Below, in pieces: positions 60,004-64,000 of a stretch of 64,000 bases of DNA (positions are counted from its first letter, which is position 1; each line of letters opens with the position of its first letter). Under the pieces are notes generated by a model, which saw only the letters and a list, made by a program, of their open reading frames with translations, searched no databases and was not told the DNA's origin. Where the stretch lies: positions 372,001 to 436,000 of the forward strand of contig CAVSJA010000006.1 of the NCBI GenBank assembly GCA_963728145.1, read 5' to 3'. The translations under genes and the position numbers were made by a program. Source of the DNA: CAVSJA01 sp963728145. GTDB lineage: Bacteria > Bacteroidota > Bacteroidia > Chitinophagales > Chitinophagaceae.

Positions 60004-60786
60004 TCACCCGTAAAGCTCCTGATGAATCGACTTCCTATCATACCCCAATTCCTGTATTCTCTTCTTCGCTTCGTCGATCATATTTTTCCATCCACACAAA
60101 AAGAAATACGCTGGGGGTAGGGTTTTGACTCCTGGATCAGAAGTAATGTTCATTTTGCTTTTGATAATGTCTTCGTACACTTTGTGAACATAGCCAGTGT
60201 GAATTGAAGGATCATCAGTTTGTTCTCGGGAGAAAGTTGGGATATAATGAAACTCCGGAAAATCTTCCTGGAGTTCTCTTAATTCCTTTTCGTAAAGTGT
60301 GTCGGTGAATTTTCTGCAACCAAACATCAGGTAGATCTCCTTATGCGGAATATTATTGTTCAACATGTGCTGCGCCATAGAACGAAATGGCGCAACGCCA
60401 GTCCCTGTGCATATAAAATAAAGATCCCGATCAATTTCTTCAGGCAACACGAATACACCCTGCGGACCCCGATAGATCAATTCGGATCCTTCGCTTACCT
60501 GCTCGAAAAGATAGTGTGTTCCTAAACCCTCTTCCATTAAAGAGATCACGAGTTCGAATCCATTTGTGCCATCAGGTGCCGAAGCGATGGAATAACTTCT
60601 CCATCTTTTATTCGGCTTTTCATGAATGGGAAGATCCAGTGTTACAAATTGTCCGGGTTTAAAATCGAATTCGGTGAGTTCAGGGACTTCCAGAAAATAC
60701 CTGCGCGTATTTTGAATGGCCTGTTCAATGCGAATGACCTTGCTTGTGCGCCAGGGTTGGAGCATGCGAATGATTTTGGTTTTCAA
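60004..60786 (-). CDS. Ferredoxin--NADP(+) reductase
   Basis: 260 residues (Met8 at 60765 is an alternative start). The FAD-binding motif is RWRSYSIASAPDG, the NADP-binding motif is FICTGTGVAPFRSM, and the C-terminal LFCGWKN-type FFLCGWKNMIDE is typical. It moves electrons between NADPH and ferredoxin or flavodoxin. No ferredoxin gene is adjacent. It is convergent with the preceding small membrane-protein gene across the word array. Confidence 0.9.
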   Translation of the reverse strand: MKTKIIRMLQPWRTSKVIRIEQAIQNTRRYFLEVPELTEFDFKPGQFVTLDLPIHEKPNKRWRSYSIASAPDGTNGFELVISLMEEGLGTHYLFEQVSEGSELIYRGPQGVFVLPEEIDRDLYFICTGTGVAPFRSMAQHMLNNNIPHKEIYLMFGCRKFTDTLYEKELRELQEDFPEFHYIPTFSREQTDDPSIHTGYVHKVYEDIIKSKMNITSDPGVKTLPPAYFFLCGWKNMIDEAKKRIQELGYDRKSIHQELYG

Positions 60787-60825
60787 AAGTATTGCTTTTC
60801 TTAGAGGTTACCGCTTTCGTAGGGG

Positions 60826-60845
60826 GTTCCCGCTTTCGCGGGAAG
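60826..60845. other. Small hairpin TTCCCGC-TTTC-GCGGGAA
   Basis: A perfect 7-bp stem with a TTTC loop, without a T-run; the same arm sequence occurs at 35135-35155. It lies between the ferredoxin reductase start and the terminator at 60856. Confidence 0.55.
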
Positions 60846-60855
60846 ACGTAAAATA

Positions 60856-60882
60856 AAAAGAGCGGCAAGGCGCCGCTCCTTT
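60856..60882 (-). terminator. Terminator after the 176-residue exported protein gene
   Basis: On the minus strand GAGCGGC-GCCTT-GCCGCTC forms a perfect 7-bp stem followed by TTTTTATTTT. It lies 39 bp after the stop of the gene at 60921-61451. Confidence 0.85.
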
Positions 60883-60920
60883 TATTACAAGCAAACAATC
60901 GATGAGCTAAAATAGAATAT

Positions 60921-61451
60921 TTATTGTAATACCAATGGTTCGAGGGTTTTTATTTCATTGATATCGTAAAAGTATTTCTTTCCTTTCCAATAATATTCAA
61001 TTCGTATTCCTTTTGCAGGACTGTTATTTGTTTTCCCAAGTGGTAATGGATCGATCGTCAATTCACCATCGGGCCTTATCATGATCATTGCATTGATTGT
61101 TTTTGGTGCAAGCGTGTCAATGATCATCGTTTCTCCAATTCCTTCTCTTTTAAAAACAACAGGTGTCTTACTTATCTTTTCTGTTTTCAATTGATTGGGG
61201 ATTCCATTGATCCAAACTTTGGATGGTTTTATCGTTTGACCTTTTTTTGTTTCGAGATAGATAAAATAATCCATGAATTGCTTCAAAGGCCGTTGAGCAA
61301 TAGTTCCAGTTTCATCTACAGATTTCTGCGGATTAGTCCCCGGCACAGTTTGACGTTGATAAGCATAAGCTTTGATCACCGGTCCTTTAGCTTGAGCAAA
61401 GGCAGGGATTGTTCCAAGGAATCCCATTACTATTAGTAAAAATCGCTTCAT
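60921..61451 (-). CDS. Exported protein of unknown function
   Basis: 176 residues with a signal peptide (FLLIVMGFLGTIPAFAQA). The mature domain is strand-rich (VIKAYAYQRQTVPG, YFIYLETKKGQTIKPSKVWING, IRIEYYWKGKKYFYDI, cited in part) and small enough to be one beta-sandwich. No lipobox and no known motif. It is flanked by its own terminator and by the terminator of the upstream T9SS protein gene, so it is probably transcribed alone. Confidence 0.65.
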   Translation of the reverse strand: MKRFLLIVMGFLGTIPAFAQAKGPVIKAYAYQRQTVPGTNPQKSVDETGTIAQRPLKQFMDYFIYLETKKGQTIKPSKVWINGIPNQLKTEKISKTPVVFKREGIGETMIIDTLAPKTINAMIMIRPDGELTIDPLPLGKTNNSPAKGIRIEYYWKGKKYFYDINEIKTLEPLVLQ

Positions 61452-61507
61452 ATCATTTCCCTTTAAACATTGATGCCACGATTCCTTAATTACATAGAAT
61501 AAAAATA

Positions 61508-61535
61508 CCCCTGCGCTATCAGCAGGGGCATATCT
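61508..61535 (-). terminator. Terminator of the T9SS-exported protein gene
   Basis: On the minus strand CCCCTGC-TGATAGC-GCAGGGG (7-bp perfect stem) is followed by TATTTTTATTC. It lies about 20 bp after the stop at 61548. Confidence 0.8.
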
Positions 61536-61547
61536 TAAAAATTTTAA

Positions 61548-64000
61548 TTATTCCTTCACAAATTTCTGAACAAACTGTTGCTCATAGTCATTGCTCGTGA
61601 TAGTCAGCACATAAGCGCCCTTGGAAAGCTTCAAAACATCTATCGATCCGTTCTGATAACCGGTTTCATTCTTATACACCTGCTGTCCATTGATACTGTG
61701 GACCTGAACGATCAATCTCTTAACAGTAAACATATTTCCAATCTGGTAGTCGATCTTTCCGCTTTTTACAATAGTAGGCAATGCGCTCTTGATAAAATTC
61801 TTATCGTTGCGCACCGGATCGCCAATTCCCGTATTTTGATTCGGCCGGAAATCAGGCGTGCCGACTGATGCGAAATACATTCCATTTCCGTGTGTGCCTA
61901 TAAGCAGGATATTATCCTGGGGTCGGTAGTCCATCGATGTGATCAGGGCAAAATTCAACACATTGGCACCTTCACGAACCCAGGCAACCGGTTGACCACC
62001 CAAAAGATTGGTAGAAATGTTCACCGCACTGTATAAACCGACCGAGGTACCGAGATAATATTCAGTCACCGGGTTATTCGTCGCATCTTTTTTCACGATA
62101 ATCGCGCAGCTTCTGATTGATGGAGTATTAAGATTGCCTTCAGCATTAAACCAGGTTGGTATGGTACTTTTCGCATTGTTCGTCCACCAGATGCTATTGG
62201 TGTTATAGTTCGAAACCACAACCATGATCTCTTCATCATTATTTGGGTTAACTGCAATATCGGATACGGCACCTGTTAATCCCGGTGGTGTGATATTTAC
62301 AGGCGTTGCATTAGTCAACGCAGTTCTCGGATTGTCGAATCGAAAAACTCTTCCATTAGTTGTACCGATATACAATGCATGACTTGGGAAATAATCGCCA
62401 CGGCTCATCTCCAATGATATGATAGAAACATTTGTACCGCTTGTTGGATTACCTGGATTTACCGCAGCACTCACACCAGTTACTTCTTCCCAACCAACAG
62501 TTGAAGTAGTAGTAGATGCGGTTTTAGTTCTGAACAGGCGATTGAAGTTTACATAATACAGATCTTCCGTATTATCGAAATCAATCTTGAAATAGGTTAC
62601 AAAGTCGCCGAAATTACCCGGCAGACCAGGCGTAGTTGTTAATCCTGCAGGTCTGATTGAAGATCCGCTTGCACCACCTGTAGATAAAGTTGCTCTTATG
62701 ATATTTCCGAATTGCGTTGCGCAGTAAACAATCTGGTTATTTGTACCCGCCTTTGCAATCGCGGTAGCGCCCCCATCTCCACCCACAACACGAAAATGGT
62801 TATCATTTGTTGGAGCTCCCAATACTCCCGTTGCATCTCTGAATCGGCTTCCATTGTCTTGTGCTCCGCCGATGAAATTATTTCTGGCCGCTCCCGGATC
62901 CATGGCGACATGATAGTATTGAAGCGTTTGATAGTTTGATACCATTGTCCACGCAACAGTCGGCGCCATAATATTATTAGTCGTTTGAATTCCTCCATCA
63001 TTTGCACTTATGGCTTTGTTTGCATCGCTTGGATCAAAAGCGAGCCAATGCATATCAGGATGTGAATTTGGATAGATGGTTAGGCCAGAAGGGAAATCCT
63101 GTCCGTAACCTCCGAGCCATGCAGTTGCTGCTGTGTTGGTGAATCCATTCGTTGAACGGAAAAGATTTACGCCTCCAAGGAAAACAGTATTCGGATCATC
63201 CGGTTTTACTGCAATCATTAAATCATATCCGCCTTGTGTAAGGAATGGGTCTACTCCATCCATTTGTCCCGTAAAATCAGGAGCATTGGCCGAAAGATTA
63301 GTCCAGCTATTACCACTTGTAGCATCCAATTTGAAAATATCAACCTCAGGTCTGGCTGGTGAACCGGAATGATCATTACCATTCTCGTATGTTACCCATA
63401 AAATATTTTGATTAGATGGAGCGAGCGCTATTACGATACGCCTGCTTTCACCATTAAATGAATTTCCTTTCCAATCTGCAACTGAATCGGTACCAAGCGT
63501 GCTTCCTCCTGCAATTCTCGTCCAGTTGGTACCGTCTGTCGAAGTCCAAACTCCACGCCTGTTTTGATCCGGTAATCCACCATTCACTCCGAGATAGATC
63601 TTTCCTGCATTGGTTGCAACAAGATCCATTTGTCCAAGATCCGAGGATGTGGATGCCGTACCGGAGAAAACTACATTCCATGAATTTCCTCCATCGGTGG
63701 AACGAACCAACCGTCGATGGCCACAAACATATACATGACCGTTAGCTGGGTTTACAGTGATGCGATGTACAAAGTCAAAAGGATTATCAAAAGCTTCCAA
63801 TGTTCCTCCTCCCAGTATCGTACTGCCATCGAGATCAGTTACCTGTCTCGTCAACTTGGTCCAGCTCACTCCATTATCAGTGGATTTCCATACCCCGAAT
63901 CCGAGATAGGGTGCGCCAAAACCGCCTGCTGAGTTGGCAATCGGCTCGCCTCCTGCGGCATACCATGTATTTTCATTCCCTGCGCGGGGGTCTTGCGCCA
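61548..64000 (-). CDS. BNR/VPS10-like propeller protein with T9SS type A sorting domain, 5' end cut by window edge
   Basis: The frame is open to the right edge; the GTG at 63869 is internal, since the upstream codons read on smoothly (GAPYLGFGVWKSTDNG). At least 815 residues are present. Repeated STDGGNSW- and STDGTNW-type Asp-box motifs mark a beta-propeller of sialidase/VPS10 type. The last ~75 residues are a type IX secretion C-terminal domain (LIVQVHSINGQQVYKNE, then LSKGAYVLTI and a final Lys/Val-rich strand). It is therefore exported to the cell surface by the T9SS. The ligand or substrate is unknown. Confidence 0.88.
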   Translation of the reverse strand, partial: AQDPRAGNENTWYAAGGEPIANSAGGFGAPYLGFGVWKSTDNGVSWTKLTRQVTDLDGSTILGGGTLEAFDNPFDFVHRITVNPANGHVYVCGHRRLVRSTDGGNSWNVVFSGTASTSSDLGQMDLVATNAGKIYLGVNGGLPDQNRRGVWTSTDGTNWTRIAGGSTLGTDSVADWKGNSFNGESRRIVIALAPSNQNILWVTYENGNDHSGSPARPEVDIFKLDATSGNSWTNLSANAPDFTGQMDGVDPFLTQGGYDLMIAVKPDDPNTVFLGGVNLFRSTNGFTNTAATAWLGGYGQDFPSGLTIYPNSHPDMHWLAFDPSDANKAISANDGGIQTTNNIMAPTVAWTMVSNYQTLQYYHVAMDPGAARNNFIGGAQDNGSRFRDATGVLGAPTNDNHFRVVGGDGGATAIAKAGTNNQIVYCATQFGNIIRATLSTGGASGSSIRPAGLTTTPGLPGNFGDFVTYFKIDFDNTEDLYYVNFNRLFRTKTASTTTSTVGWEEVTGVSAAVNPGNPTSGTNVSIISLEMSRGDYFPSHALYIGTTNGRVFRFDNPRTALTNATPVNITPPGLTGAVSDIAVNPNNDEEIMVVVSNYNTNSIWWTNNAKSTIPTWFNAEGNLNTPSIRSCAIIVKKDATNNPVTEYYLGTSVGLYSAVNISTNLLGGQPVAWVREGANVLNFALITSMDYRPQDNILLIGTHGNGMYFASVGTPDFRPNQNTGIGDPVRNDKNFIKSALPTIVKSGKIDYQIGNMFTVKRLIVQVHSINGQQVYKNETGYQNGSIDVLKLSKGAYVLTITSNDYEQQFVQKFVKE

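Overview
The window is about 64 kb of a moderately AT-rich chromosome from a member of the Bacteroidota, most likely the Chitinophagaceae or a close relative. The evidence is the gene content: gliding lipoprotein GldB, a type IX secretion (T9SS) C-terminal sorting domain, the exosortase-N/VIT pair, a DUF5686 outer-membrane protein, many lipoproteins with a Cys just after the signal peptide, and a few TAnnTTTG promoter boxes directly before start codons. No tRNA, rRNA, CRISPR array, transposase or phage gene was seen.

Layout. 1-8.6 kb: a truncated SGNH-like hydrolase, a micro-lipoprotein, a PhoD-like phosphatase, a YcxB-like protein, a fatty acid desaturase, gldB and nadE. 8.7-13.4 kb: a secreted caspase-like protein with about 17 TPR units, then two tandem paralogous lipoproteins. 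13.6-17.4 kb: a short Bat-type operon (MoxR ATPase, DUF58, BatD-like, BatA-like). 17.6-21.4 kb: rsgA, a gamma-carbonic anhydrase homologue and a ParE/RelE-type toxin-antitoxin pair whose toxin lacks a canonical start. 21.5-27.5 kb: a class III aminotransferase and the glycerol cluster glpK-glpD-glpF with a secreted RidA homologue. 27.6-34.7 kb: two very large secreted proteins (TraB/GumN type; PD40 plus amidohydrolase). 35.2-37.7 kb: a DUF5686 pseudogene with four single-base shifts.

38-46.4 kb is the most system-like part. A membrane protein and a small winged-helix regulator come first, then a tight run of a PEP-CTERM-tailed VIT-domain protein, its dedicated exosortase XrtN fused to an EpsI-like domain, and five further integral membrane proteins including a DUF4173 protein, a diacylglycerol kinase and a DUF1361 protein. 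Two near-identical 15-bp palindromes sit immediately before the two transcription-unit starts flanking the regulator gene, and a strong terminator closes the run.

46.7-64 kb: a TolB-like/beta-barrel protein, an MBL-fold hydrolase, a flippase, an MbnP/MbnH-like pair, arfB and dtd (translation quality control and ribosome rescue), a Tat-exported Gfo/Idh oxidoreductase, a MazG-like pyrophosphohydrolase, glyS, a ferredoxin-NADP reductase, and a T9SS-exported BNR-repeat protein cut by the right edge.

The most unusual non-coding signal is a set of intergenic inverted arrays. At least eight gaps contain a G-rich arm of short degenerate words repeated with a 7-nt (sometimes 8-nt) period, then a spacer, then a reverse-complement arm of the same word. 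Each locus has its own word, yet the architecture and the strand asymmetry (5' arm always G-rich) are constant. Two further gaps hold a single arm.
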